The notes beneath the pieces are model-generated. The model saw nothing but the letters and a program-made list of their open reading frames with translations. It did no database searches and was not told where the DNA came from. Below are positions 44,801-55,750 of a DNA stretch of 64,000 bases, in pieces. A program made the translations under genes and the position numbers. The DNA lies in contig NW_024037048.1 of NCBI RefSeq assembly GCF_015706575.1, forward strand, positions 11,425,512 through 11,489,511, written 5' to 3'. Position 1 is the stretch's first letter; each line of letters starts with the position of its first letter. The stretch is from Patiria miniata. Its lineage: Eukaryota; Echinodermata; Asteroidea; Valvatida; Asterinidae.

Positions 44801-46570
44801 CCTTCATGGCAGTTGTTGCTAAAACGGTTGAAACAGCTCAGTGTTTGTTCACAAATACATTTCTAGGTTTTTTTTCTTGGTTTTTTACCCACACTGTTTT
44901 TCCTATAGGATAACACGTGTTATCGTTCTACACAGCACTTTTGGACTTTTTATTCACATCCGATTGACCGCAAACCTGGCACACACTGAGACCAAAATGG
45001 AAGATGCAGGCTGGATTAAGATGTCATCGTGACGTCATCACGTGTCACGTGACGTCATACTAAAAGTGCATATTTTAAGGGCTCTATATCTTCAGAACCG
45101 GAAGTCCGATTAGCTTTAATCTTTGTATGCAGGCATTCCGGGACGTGTTATAGACAAAAATTGCAGTGACGTCACGATGACGTCATATGGTTTTAAAAAA
45201 TTATCTCATGAACGGAACGTGCTAAATTCGAAAAAAAATTGTAAATGGTTTGTTAGGTCACATATAGATGCACACAATTTCGTAAAATGTGTGACGTCAT
45301 CATGACGTCATCAAAAACGTGATCTTTTTAATCACAGTTAATGTCCGATTGTTTTGAAACTTGGTGGGAAGGTAGGTATTGATACACTCATTATCTGAAG
45401 TGACGTAATCATGACGTCATCATCTGATTGTTAATGTTTTTTTAATTTAAATATTTTCTTCTAATTAGCTAAAACTACGTAATATATGGTCCAATCGACT
45501 TCAAACCTGGCACACACTAAGACCACCATCTGAATCATGACATCATCGTGACGTCATCACGTGTCAAGTGACGTCATCCTAAACTTGCGAAGTTAAAAGT
45601 CCCCATTTCTACCGAACCGGAAATCCGATCGGGTTCAAACTCGGTATGCAGCTTTTTTAGGAGGTGTTTTTATAGACAATATTTGCAGTGACGTCACGAT
45701 GACTTTGTATGAATTATTCAATGATTTTTTACTTTTAATTAGTCACATCTCATCAACGGAACGTGGTAAATTTGAATTTTTTTGTGATAGGTCTGTCAGG
45801 TTATAGATAGATGCACACAATTTCGTGAAATGTGTGACGTCATCATGACGTCATCCAAAACGTGAATTCTTTTTTGATTAACATATCAGGGTACGTCCGA
45901 TCGTTATGAAACTTGGTGGGTAGATAGGTAGTGCTAAAAGCATTTTAAAAATTCTGATTATTTATTTATTTTTCACATTTTTATGTTTCTTCTGATTACC
46001 AAAATTACATAAAATACGATCCGATTGATTCAAATCTGGCACACACCTAGACCACCAACTGAAGATTCAGGCCGAATCATGACGTCATAATGACGTCATC
46101 ACGTGCCACGTTTACGTTATCTTTAAAGTGCATATTTTAAGGCCTTATATCTACAGAACCGGTCTGGTTCAAACTCATTAAGCAGGTATTCCAAGACGTG
46201 TTACAGACAAAAAAAATCACTTACGTCACGATGACGTCATCATGTGATTTTATATAAATTATTAAAGTTTTGGACCTTTTATTCATATCTCATCAATGGA
46301 ACGTGGTAAATTCGAAATTCGTTTTGTAAAAGGTATGTTAGGTCATAGATAGAAACACAAAATGTCGTAAAATGTGTGACGTCATCATGAGTCATCAAAA
46401 GGTATTTTTTTTATTCACATCTAAGGGTATGTCCGATCGTTATGAAACTTGGTGGGTAGGTAGGTAAGTGACGCCATCATGACGTCATTATCTGATTTTT
46501 GTTTGTTAATTTTGAAATCTTAATATCTTCTTCTAATTACTTCTAATTCTTCTAATTACCAAATATTACA
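41827..46570. repeat. TGACGTCA-rich ~520-700 bp tandem array
   Basis: At least six degenerate units. The block AAGTGCATATTTTAAGGCCC with 'ctacagaaccggaagtccgat' recurs near 41,921, 42,491, 43,195, 45,063, 45,583 and 46,124. Each unit has several TGACGTCA palindromes, 'aacggaacgtgg', 'ggtatgtccgat(c/t)gttatgaaacttggtggg' and 'caaacctggcacacac' blocks. Reverse-oriented 5' hairpin words (GAAACAGCTCAGTGTTTG) lie at ~42,965 and ~44,832, so the array is built of minus-strand hairpin-ended elements. It is broken by an insertion at ~43,290-44,455. Confidence 0.8.
43334..44448. mobile_element. ~1.1 kb insertion bounded by ~40 bp direct repeats
   Basis: The ends carry the same text in the same orientation: CTGAAAGAGAGA...AGACAGGGCGGTTGGAATT at 43,334-43,376 and 44,412-44,448. 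The inside is AT-rich, non-coding and unrelated to the array on either side. A GC-richer stretch with GCTAGCC/GGCTAGC half-palindromes lies at 43,830-43,930. Direct terminal repeats without coding capacity could mean a TRIM-like LTR element or a YR-element remnant. Unit sequence resumes by ~44,458. Confidence 0.55.
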
Positions 46571-46809
46571 TAAAATACGATTTGCTCACTTATAACACCA
46601 ATTCACATATACACAGCCCGATATTTTTAGAAGAATACACATATACATGTAAGCCTACATTCCACTTGGATGCGATGTACTCAGATTATTTCCGGCAATG
46701 AGATTCTAGTTGACATTTCTTTGACATGAGATCGATCAGTTACAGCATAACATGTATGCTTGTTGTGACTCCTGCGATTCCAAATTCGGGGATTTTTGAA
46801 CAACTATTA
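46571..46809. other. Spacer
   Basis: AT-rich sequence between the tandem array and the TIR element. Nothing recognised. Confidence 0.4.
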
Positions 46810-48742
46810 GGCCCCATGGATTAATTCCGATTTGCGTGCGCCCCCGTGCGCCCCCGGGCGCATGCGTGCGCATGCGGGCAAACTCGAACAGAGGAGATTT
46901 CGAACCCACTGGCCCGCATCGGCACGCATCTGCCCGCATTGGCACGGACTTGATCGCAGTGACACGCAAACGGGCTCAGTGCCAGGCGGTACAACATTAC
47001 AAACAAACCACAGAAATGCACAATAGACATCGTCTTGGACTTTAGCCATTGTGTCCCTTAATCCGCTCATTAGTTAGTTGTAAACACTTGGCAGGGCCAA
47101 GCGTGACTCATGTACATTGTACTCTGGTGGTACCAATAATTACACGCATTCCAAAATGACAGGAAATGTTAACGAAATGTTAATGATAAAAGTGCCCAGG
47201 AGAGGACAGGAAACGCCCCAAACATTACCGCGTGAGCCGGTACTTTCATTTAAAACACCGTGTACAATTAAAATCTACTTCAAAAATCGAACTGTCTTTA
47301 TCATAACTTTATAAATAAAAATGGTACGGACTGGTACACTCGTACTCAGAAAGTGCAGACTTTTATTGAAACAGTGGTATGAAAAGAAATTATTAAAAGC
47401 TTGCCGCACCTTGCAGCAAAGAATTTTTAAAGGTCGGGGCACAGAAGCGAATTGAGAGAATTTTGTACAACGGCGAGACCAACCTCGTCCCCAGGGTGTC
47501 GAGCAGTACGCGCCCACCACTACCTGCTCTCTCACCCTGGTATTGGATCATTTGCATGTGCAAGATTTTTGAACACGCATGCAAATGAGGAACAATCTGG
47601 TGCCTGGATATGCGTTACACATTAGCGTTTGTTTTTGTATGCGGTGTCTGGGGTAAAAACAAAGTCAATTCGTAGCAGCGCGAGCACGGCGTGAGTTGCG
47701 AAAACACGATTTTTGAAATCAAACTGTTACGATCTTATCGAGACAGCATGCAGTATCATATTTCATGTTAATATGAGCAAAATGGAAAGGAAATTAGTAT
47801 TTTCGAGAAGGCGTGGACGAATGATCGCGAAAACACGTACTGCACGTTGTGAATAATAGCACCAAGTACACGATAAAAATCCATTACTAGCCAATTGCGG
47901 TATCCAATCAGGATACAGAAAGAAAGTTTCCTATCCAGGGTTTACTATTGGAAACGCAGTTGGAAATAAAGTAAGCACTGGGGACGAGGTTGCAGCCAGA
48001 CTGGTCTACAACCGCATGTTATTGTACGCTGATGGAAGTGGTGTCAGACTTACATGTAGTCTGGCTCGCGGTAACAGTAATAACGCGTGCACGCATGTTC
48101 CGTGTTGTGTGGAGCGGGATCGGCCATTGCCAGACTTTGTCTGGCTTGCGGTGGTGGTATTTATAACAGGGATAATGCGTGGACACATATTCCGTGTGCT
48201 GCGTTGTGCGGGGCGGGATCGGAACTATACTTTTGGTAGATCGAGTGGCGGGGTATTCTGCAATTGTGCTGCGTGGAAATCGGGATATAATATATCCGGA
48301 GCTCAAATCAAACGACGCAAAAAAGCTATGAAAATAGCCTAGCCATAAGTACGGTACGTAAAGTGTTGTACATGTAATGTCACGTACATAAAAGAGTAAT
48401 CCAGACACCATTGTGGCACTGCCATGCACCAACGTCTTCTATGTCATTGGAACTCCAGCCCTTTCATCACAACCTCTCTGTCTGGTGCCGCCTTGGCCGG
48501 CTACCCAATTTCTTCTGTCAGCGTTAATCTAGGGATTAGTGTAGCAACCCTTGCCTGTGCTCAATAGCCCGCATAAGCACGCAATGGCACGCAGTTGCCC
48601 GCAACGGCACGCAACGGCACGCAGGGGCCTATGCAATTGCGGGCAGACTCGTGCAGCACGAGGTAGCACGCATGAGCACGCGTGCGCCCGCAGGCGCACG
48701 GGGGCGCACGCAAATTGGAATTAATCCAATGGCAACGGGGCC
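46810..48742. mobile_element. TIR element with GC-rich subterminal arrays, core shared with hAT element
   Basis: Ends GGCCCCATGGATTAATTCC and, reverse complemented, GGCCCCGTTGCCATTGGATT, flanked by TA on both sides (46,808-46,809; 48,743-48,744). Behind each end is an array of GCACGC/TGCCCGC words (46,830-46,985 and 48,545-48,715), inverted with respect to each other. The core shares blocks with 24,691-26,517: 47,185-47,480 (inverse of 25,086-25,345), 47,990-48,090 (inverse of 24,985-25,085) and 48,085-48,230 (direct with 25,673-25,800). An ~82 base internal repeat (GCGGGATCGG twice) lies at 48,060-48,225. No transposase. Confidence 0.75.
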
Positions 48743-48790
48743 TAAGAGGAACGTCGGACCTTTTGCGTTTAGTGTATAATTTTCGTTAAA

Positions 48791-50617
48791 GGGTCATTCC
48801 ATGTCAGACCAACGCACTTTTTTACCTCATTCCAAAAATCAACGAAATGAAATGAGTTGATAGAGCATGTCTTCCTCTTTCAGAAACCACTAAAAATCAA
48901 TTGGGGTCTTTAAAATTTACAACTTTACAGTTGGTAGGTTACAAATTAGTCAATTTATAGACTTTACATTAGAAATCTACCCACACAACTTACTATTCTG
49001 TTTCTAAAGGTACTTAAATTAATCTTGGTTTGGGAATTTCTCATGTTTAGGGCTGATGAGGTATAACCAGACTGATAATATTAATTATCAGCAGTGCTGC
49101 ACCCAGGATTTTGCTTTTTTTGTATGGGGGAGGGAATATGAAACAATGCAATGCTGCTGTGACCCATATGCCACCCGACACACTGCATTATTCCGTGTTC
49201 CACGAGCAAAAGTGGGCTAACGAATTTATCTTCAAGCAAACTTGACGTCGAATGCTATTATCATGCTATTGAATCTATTGTCATCAGCAGTTACTGTTTA
49301 GGGTACGCAACAGCTCTAGGCTTTCTACCCGGACCCAGTACAGTGGACACACATCCAGGTGAAATTTATCTCGAAGGAAAAAAATGCCAAGTCTGTGAGA
49401 CTCATTAAATTTCAAGAAGCCTAGTGATGAATGAGTAAGGTAACTTTGATTGCGATATTGAATATTATCTTCAAGCAACCTTGAATCCTAGACCCTGATT
49501 TGTCCATCTATAGCAACAACAGTGTGATTTGATATAATACTGCACAGCTATATTGCACCCCAGATATCGAATGTACATGTACATGTACATATATGTATTG
49601 TGTTCTTTTTATTTGCTGGTGAACGGTCCGATACACTATGCACCTACATCCCTCGCCACGTGCAATGTACGCATTCGACGTCAAGTTTGCTTGAAGATAA
49701 ATTCGTTATGGCTCGTGGTACACGGAATAATGTAGTGCGTCGGGTGGCATATTGGTCACAGCAGCATTGCATTGTTTCATATTCCAATATTCCAAGCGCG
49801 CTCGTGGGATAACTAAATATCAGTGGCACCGGGGTGGGGGGGGGGCCTTGGACCCACCCCTATCCAAGGTTTTCAATTTGTTTGTTTGATTTTTTTTTCA
49901 ATCTTCTACAGACATTTTACAACAAAAAGCTATGAGCCCCCCCCAAAAAAAAGCAAAATCCTGGGTGTGCCACTGCTGATAAATTATATTATGAGTCTGG
50001 TTATACCTCATCGGCCCTAAACATGAGAAATTCCCAAACCAAGATTAATTTAAGTACCTTTAGAAACAGAATAGTAAGTTGTCTGGGTGGATTTCTAATG
50101 TAAAGTCTATAAATTGACTCATTTGTAACCCACCAACTGTACAAAAATAGTCATAAAGTTGTAAATGTTGAAGACCCCAATTGATTTTTAGTAGATTCTG
50201 ATAGAAAAATAAATGTTGTATCAAGTCATTTTCATTTCGTTGATTTTCGGAATGATACATTATTACATAAATTGGGTCAAAGGTCACGATAACATATGAA
50301 AGGTCACGTGACCTCCTTTTCACAAAATTTAATTTTGACAAAAGAGTTGATTTGAGCATGCAATTCTTATTATTTTAATACCAAATTCGCATATATTCGA
50401 TAAAAATTGACACGGTTTTGACATATGTCTACCAAAAGGGTGGTATTTTACTCTAAAAATTTCCGTTTTTGTGGTTTCTGCCCTGACCACATGGTAGGTC
50501 GGATCAAGCTAAAAATTGATGTGCATTCATTGCTCATCAGGACCTACAAGCACAGCAATTTTTATCAAAATCGGAAAACATGAGGTAAAAAAGTGCGTTG
50601 GTCTGACATTCTTGATC
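48791..50617. mobile_element. Foldback element, ~1.83 kb
   Basis: The two halves are inverted copies: 48,796-49,260 pairs with 49,660-50,612. Examples are CAGACCAACGCACTTTTTTA with TAAAAAAGTGCGTTGGTCTG, 'aaattaatcttggtttggg' with 'cccaaaccaagattaattt', and 'aacgaatttatcttcaagc' with 'gcttgaagataaattcgtt'. The right arm has an extra poly-G/poly-C bearing segment. The unique centre (~49,265-49,640) has no gene. The start GGGTCATTCCATGTCA resembles ends of MITEs widespread in invertebrates. Confidence 0.82.
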
Positions 50618-51159
50618 AAACATTCTTGATCAAAATAGGGTGAACAACTAACCTGTTGAAATTTCCACGCATTCTATACTTATTGAGAAAAGAGAAAACG
50701 TAGATTCGAAGGTTTGTGGTAACACCATGTTAATAATATCTCTTTTGAGTTTTGTGCTTCTGAAAAGAACCACTTGTTTGAACTTGACGTGTCGAACAGT
50801 TTGCTTTGTTCGTCATAAGGAGACTTTTTTGTGACGTGTTCGTTTATGTGACATGGCCGACGATGGGACTACGAGAAGTCATCCATCATCAAACATTCTC
50901 ACAGCGAAGACCACACAATCAAATGGCATCCAACAGAGGCACCCTCGGTGGGTCCAGGAGGCCATGGAAATCTACCACTCGTTCATCGTAGGTCCAATGG
51001 ATCTTCTATACCCACGGACCTTAACCAATGCACATAGTTCCCCATCGTTAGTTCTGCCTATGGGTCCCATATCCCCTTGATGTTCATCGCAGCTGTACCT
51101 CCGTCCTTCTGACATGCTTCAGTGAGGACACACAGTCCACTTCAGCATATAACTGGCGA
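50618..51159. other. No gene recognised
   Basis: Mixed-composition DNA. 50,806-51,080 has overlapping plus-strand frames including an ATGGCCGACGATGG start, but no domain is recognised. Confidence 0.35.
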
Positions 51160-52155
51160 CTTAGCTAGTTTAGTGGGAAGAAGCACCCTCGGAAAACAAT
51201 TTCTAATTGACGTCTCTAGATAAGGAAAATGCGTAGAAAACGATTTGCTATGTTGAAAAAAATCAAAAAAGTCCCACGTATTGTTGTTATGCAAATTAGT
51301 GCCGTAGAACAATCTATTGTTCACTATATCTCACCTAATATTGCAGATAACTAAAAGAATAAAGCGTCTCAACTCATAACTTTCGCAAGGTTATCTTTCA
51401 TTTCCCATTCTTGTTCCTATTCCTGATAAGCAGTTGTGATATAAGTGGATTTTAAGTCATCGTGTGCAAAAGAGTCTGTAATAGGAGCGCCGATGTACAT
51501 ATGATGTGCACAGATGGCTTAAAATAAACTTTTATCACTACTGCTTATCTGGAATGGGGAAAAAAATGGGACATTGAAGATAAAATTGCAAAAGTATCGC
51601 CCTCAAAATCTCCTCTGTGAACATAAGCTGCAATATTAGCTGAGATATTGGCTTAAAAGCAAATTTCTGATAAACCGGCACTTTAAAATTTACATATTTA
51701 CATGCTAAAGACACACATGACACACATATAAGTACTTCAGGAATGGTCTAAGAACGATACTTGACACTCCAAACATGGTTTAGACACCTTACTTGTGTAG
51801 TTACGAGCAATATTGGCCGAGATATTTTCCGGTAACGGCAGCACTAATTTGCATATTCCTTTGCCACAGACACATGAGGTCACTTCCAGAATAGTTTTAG
51901 TATGATCTCTGACCATGAAAACATGGGTTTAGACACCTTCTTTGTTCAGTTATTTGCAATATTGGCTGAGATACAGTGAAACATAGATTTGTCGGTAATG
52001 GCGGCACTAATTTGCATTAAAACAATATGTGGGACATTTGAATTTTTTAGCATAGCAAATCGTTCTCTACGCATTTTCTACTGACCTAGAGACGTCGATT
52101 AGAAGTTGATTTCCGAGGGTGCACGATGCCCCCCTTCTTCCCACCCAACTAAGCA
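51160..52155. mobile_element. Inverted-repeat element, ~1.0 kb, with internal tandem units
   Basis: The ~150 base ends pair in inverse: 51,172-51,310 (GCACCCTCGGAAAACAATTT, GACGTCTCTAGA, ATGCAAATTAGTGCCG) with 52,003-52,150 (CGGCACTAATTTGCATT, TAGAGACGTCGATTAG, CCGAGGGTGCAC). Inside, a ~165-180 base unit containing GCAATATTGGC(C/T)GAGATA recurs near 51,630, 51,810 and 51,957. No coding capacity. Confidence 0.78.
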
Positions 52156-52933
52156 TCGTTTTCCAGAATGTCCCGCCTTAACGGTCCACTGAACTAATCC
52201 CCCGGTGCTGAATCTAAGCCTCCACTACTTTAACCAACTACTATCAGCCGTGTTGTTGCGAAGGCCGGAGCGTGGCCCGTTCTTAGGAAAGTTAATCTTG
52301 ATTACGCACTGAGACGCTGTAACAAGAACAAGAAGTTCTAAACTTCATGTCAGTGAAAAAATCGCCGTCATTGATGACGAAGCGTCAATACTGGTTACTG
52401 GTGAAGCTGACCTGAAAATCGGGAAGACATTTTTCAAAAACGTCCCAAATTCTATGTATTTATCTCAATTAATAGGAATCTCCGAAAGTTTTTATTTCAC
52501 GAGTAGTTGGACACTTATATCTTCTATGTATTTTTCGAATTTTAGCTTAATATGTTGTTGCAAACGCTTGTTTTATACCTTGAACTATCTCCAAGGAAAA
52601 TATTGTTGTTAGTATTTTTTCCGGACCAAACCCACATGCATGGTTTTCAACAAAGATCCTATAGTGCCGTAGACGCTATAGTTGACCGATTTCGGATCGG
52701 CAACGATGACGAAGCGTATATCAGCATGTGTATTAGCGTCACTCGCCGTGACTTGGCGTGGGTCTCGGTGTCGACCAATGAAAGCCGGCAAAATGGGTGA
52801 TATTTATAAATTAATAAACTCGTGAAGGTGGCTATTCTGTAAATTTTAACTGCGCACCATAATGGATAGAAACCTTATTAATATTTGTGAGGTTTGAAAA
52901 GATTGACATATATGTCAACACAAAGTGTTACAA

Positions 52934-52968
<35 letters not shown>

Positions 52969-53189
52969 CACGTATTAAACCAGGCATATTTTTCCAATTT
53001 CAACAAAAAGCGTTGAACATATGAAAACGAATGTTAGGACATACTTGGATCATTATAAGAAAAACAACCCTGAAAGTTGCATCCACATGTCTGTGTGCAT
53101 GTTGTTTCATTCAAAATAAAGTGTTACGTAACCTTTGGAAATCGGCCTCCGCAACCACACGGCTGCACCAGCAAGAGGCCGGCAGTCTC
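52156..53189. other. No gene recognised; contains poly-A run
   Basis: A 28-29 base poly-A run sits at about 52,939-52,967. Open frames at 52,552-52,800 (both strands) carry no known domain. Some short inverted text near 52,640-52,760 (CGATGACGAAGCG) also appears near 52,375. Confidence 0.4.
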
Positions 53190-53223
53190 CTGATGACGAA
53201 CAGAGCACACTGTTCGAAACGTC
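53190..53223 (+). ncRNA. Hammerhead-ribozyme-like motif (copy 2)
   Basis: CTGATGA, hairpin CGAACAG-AGCACA-CTGTTCG (perfect), then AAACGTC. Preceded by CTC and followed by GAG. Compared with copy 1 the stem keeps pairing (GGACAG/CTGTTC with a G-U there, GAACAG/CTGTTC here), and the presumed cleavage triplet is GUC instead of GUU. A following ~50 bases (GGTTATTCTCAGAACCACA) match copy 1. Same reservation about the extra C beside the core. Confidence 0.45.
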
Positions 53224-53299
53224 GAGTTAAAACAACTGGTTATTCTCAGAACCACAAAACTCAATATAACTAATTAGTGTTCCCGCAAACCTTATATTA

Positions 53300-53553
53300 T
53301 TTGTTCATGGCCACCATGCAGACCTACAAGTCTCATTTAAGAGAAAACGTATGCACAACTTCGTAACTGGATTCCGTTGCTTACAAATGCAAAATAGTGT
53401 ACACCTTCATTTTTGTTTAACGATAAATCAGGCGTAATAGTTTTACAGGGTGTTTGAAATCAGTTGGGAAGTTAAGCTATGCCTCCCCCACCAGCCCCCG
53501 AGATATATCCGAGCGGATTTTCAATGACTCATTTTCGTTGGTATTATTTTCAG
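53300..53553 (+). repeat. Upstream flank of C1q untranslated exon, duplicated
   Basis: Collinear, diverged partner of about 39,080-39,485, including CACCAGCCCCCGAGATAT with CACCAGTCTCCAAATGAT just before the acceptor. Suggests a segmental duplication that includes the exon. Confidence 0.5.
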
Positions 53554-53618
53554 CTCGCAACTTCTGCTCGAGTGTTGAGTATTCCCTTCGTGAAAGAATT
53601 CAAGAACGTTACATCAAG
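53554..53618 (+). other. Predicted untranslated exon of the C1q gene
   Basis: Acceptor TATTATTTTCAG ends at 53,553; donor GTGAGTCT starts at 53,619. The 65-base exon has no ATG, which is expected if translation starts in the next exon. The implied intron to the coding exon is 53,619-55,056 (~1.44 kb). Its paralogue is 39,486-39,542. The splice pattern is inferred from signals and duplication only. Confidence 0.55.
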
Positions 53619-55056
53619 GTGAGTCTATGTCATTTAACATGTTCCTCACTCAATCATCAGAACAGAGCAGTGATTTTGGTGAGAGACTGTATTTTGTTCT
53701 ATAAATTCATAAACCTTTTGGTCAAAATTATAACAGAAAACGAGTGATATATTAGAGAAGTGAGGAATTCCCTTCCCTATCATGCACCTTAGAACTGTGC
53801 CTGACATTTTGGCCTGCAGTCTTTGCAAATTCCTCGTCAAACTCATCAGGATGTCTCGAACTAATGGCGGATACCTGATAGAATTTCCTTACCATTTGTA
53901 TATAGAAGTACATCAGTTTGTAAAAAAAATAAGAGAACAAAGATAAAACAAATATGGGCCCCATCAAAATGTAGTTGTTGTGTATTGATCCCATCAACAT
54001 TTAGTTGTTGTGTAATCAAATTCTTTGGCCTAAATCTTCTTCTAGTATCCTTGTTAATCATGTTTGCATTTTTAAAATCAAAATTGTGTCCGCAACATTT
54101 GTCCTTATTCTTTCTTGATCGTTGATCTCGTTGTAATTCGTTTGTGATTTTTTATCACGTTCAGGAATCATAGCATATAGGTTTTCCCGTCCAATTTCGC
54201 AACTCTTTTTCCTGCAAAAGAAAATCCAGTGCAGCGCCTTGAGCGCCGCTAGCGGCGGATACCGGCGCTTTATACATTTTCATTATTATTATTATTATAA
54301 TTATTATTGTTATTACTACTATTACTGTAATAGGGCGACAGGTTTTGCGAACTCCGTCCACAATAGGGGGATACACCTTATTGAGGCGACAAAATGACTG
54401 TCGCCCTTTTATGAAAACGACCCTTAGGACAACCATCTAGATCGATTCCTCATGGTCCAATTAGTATAAATACTAAATTTCGTGAAAAAAACATAAGGTA
54501 AACTTGGGTTAGGTGACAGTTTAGGTTTGTGCACAAGTCTATGGGAAAGTCACCCTATTGGGGCGAAAAGAGTAATCATTATTATTCCTATTATAATTAT
54601 TAATTGTCTTTACATAAAAATCTGTATTTTTACATAGTATTTAATCGGCTAGTATTTTAAATGTATTTCCCTCTATCACTTTGACACTTTACATTGATAA
54701 AGTTCTGTTCTGCATTTTTCATATTCCCTTCCCAGGCATTCATTTGTTTTCTGTAAATTACTTTATCACATCTTTTCAAAAAGCCACGTCATTTTATCAA
54801 TATAACATCTTGCTAAAGCAAAATCCAAACATCATTGAATTGTGTTACTATTGTAAACGTATTCATCAAAATGATTTCGCCAGTCTCACGTGGTTTTTTT
54901 TTCAAATCCGACGGCTGATTGTCATGAATTTTATGGTAATTCTCCCGTTTATCAAACCTCAATAATTTGCTCTACTCTTCCATTTTTGTATTAATACTTT
55001 ATTTAAAACAAATTCTCACCTGGTTTATTTAAATCTAATCTTTTTTTTCTGTAAAG
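53619..55056 (+). other. Predicted intron of C1q gene
   Basis: Bounded by GTGAGT and TTTTTTTTCTGTAAAG. It holds a probable minus-strand SINE tail at 54,170-54,310, an (ATT)n stretch, and an AGGGCGACAG...CTGTCGCCCT pair at 54,331-54,410 that could fold. No coding frame recognised. Confidence 0.5.
54170..54310 (-). mobile_element. Probable SINE 3' tail
   Basis: On the minus strand it reads ...GGCGCTCAAGGCGCTGCAC and CGGTATCCGCCGCTAG..., ending TATAAAGCGCCGG and an (ATA)n tail. This resembles the AAGCGCC/TATAAA tail of tRNA-derived SINEs such as 28,938-29,343, but no pol III boxes are seen, so it is a fragment. Confidence 0.4.
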
Positions 55057-55057
55057 A

Positions 55058-55612
55058 ATGAAGATCTGCGTGGCAACCGTTCTTTCAACCGCCCTCCTTC
55101 TGGGTAACTCCGTCAACCTCCGCGCTTCCGTTCCTGGGCCTAAAGGTTTAGTTGGACCAACCGGTCAGACAGGTGTCAAAGATAAAAGGAGTGACCCAGA
55201 CAACTCCAACCAGCGAGTAGCATTCACCGTGGTGTCGACGAGCCCCTCGGATGAATCTTTTCGTTTCAGCACCCGTTTGCCCTTCCAGGAGACCCTGACG
55301 CTTCTGCCGGGTACCAGCTTTGAACTCGAGACCGGCGCATTCACGTGTGGTGTGCCGGGCACCTACGTGTTCATGTTTTCTTTGAACAAATATGCTACAA
55401 CCCGCAGCCTGTGGGTTTATCTCTGGAAGAACACCGACGTGGTTGTCTCTGGCGGTAGCAGTGATTCATCGGGTCACTCTGAGCAGGTGTCTGCGAGCGC
55501 GGTGCTGGTTCTGCACGGGGGAGATACGGTGTATCTCACCATGGTCGGTACGGCGTTTAGTACTAACCAGCACTACACCTCGTTCAGTGGCTTCCTTCTT
55601 TACCCCGAATAA
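55058..55612 (+). CDS. Secreted C1q-domain protein with short collagen-like stretch
   Basis: 184 codons, ATG at 55,058 one base after an acceptor-like AG, stop TAA at 55,610-55,612. Residues 1-24 form a signal peptide (hydrophobic core V6-V19, likely cut near A23/S24). Residues 27-39 are a four-triplet collagen-like run (GPKGLVGPTGQTG). Residues ~52-183 are a globular C1q domain: it opens VAFTVVS, has GAFTCGVPGTYVFMFSL (93-109), the jelly-roll core motif, and ends SFSGFLLYPE. Such proteins trimerise and act extracellularly, often as pattern-recognition lectins; the ligand is unknown. The collagen run is much shorter than in complement C1q. The frame is intact and GC-richer than its surroundings, consistent with a living gene. 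An AATAAA overlaps the stop codon, so the 3' UTR is probably short. Confidence 0.93.
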   Translation: MKICVATVLSTALLLGNSVNLRASVPGPKGLVGPTGQTGVKDKRSDPDNSNQRVAFTVVSTSPSDESFRFSTRLPFQETLTLLPGTSFELETGAFTCGVPGTYVFMFSLNKYATTRSLWVYLWKNTDVVVSGGSSDSSGHSEQVSASAVLVLHGGDTVYLTMVGTAFSTNQHYTSFSGFLLYPE

Positions 55613-55750
55613 ACAAACCAATCTCCACACATAAAGATGCATATTAAAGCATCGCTTTGCTCATTTATGTTTAAATCATTTCCATTTTGCCGAAACAATA
55701 AGCAATGAATTGAAAGCAACAATTTTCAATTAAACAAAAATAACCTATAA
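55613..55750 (+). other. C1q 3' flank
   Basis: Contains AATAAA at 55,608 overlapping the stop, and weaker TATTAAAG near 55,640. No other feature. Confidence 0.5.

Noticed and set aside
48019..48432. 137-codon minus-strand frame within the 46.8-48.7 kb element, considered as a transposase remnant.
   Set aside because: No DDE, BED or hATC-like motif; the region is internal repeats and the related hAT element does not keep the frame.
52939..52967. Poly-A run that could be a retrogene or LINE tail.
   Set aside because: No RT, gene body or target duplication upstream of it could be recognised, so it stays a homopolymer.
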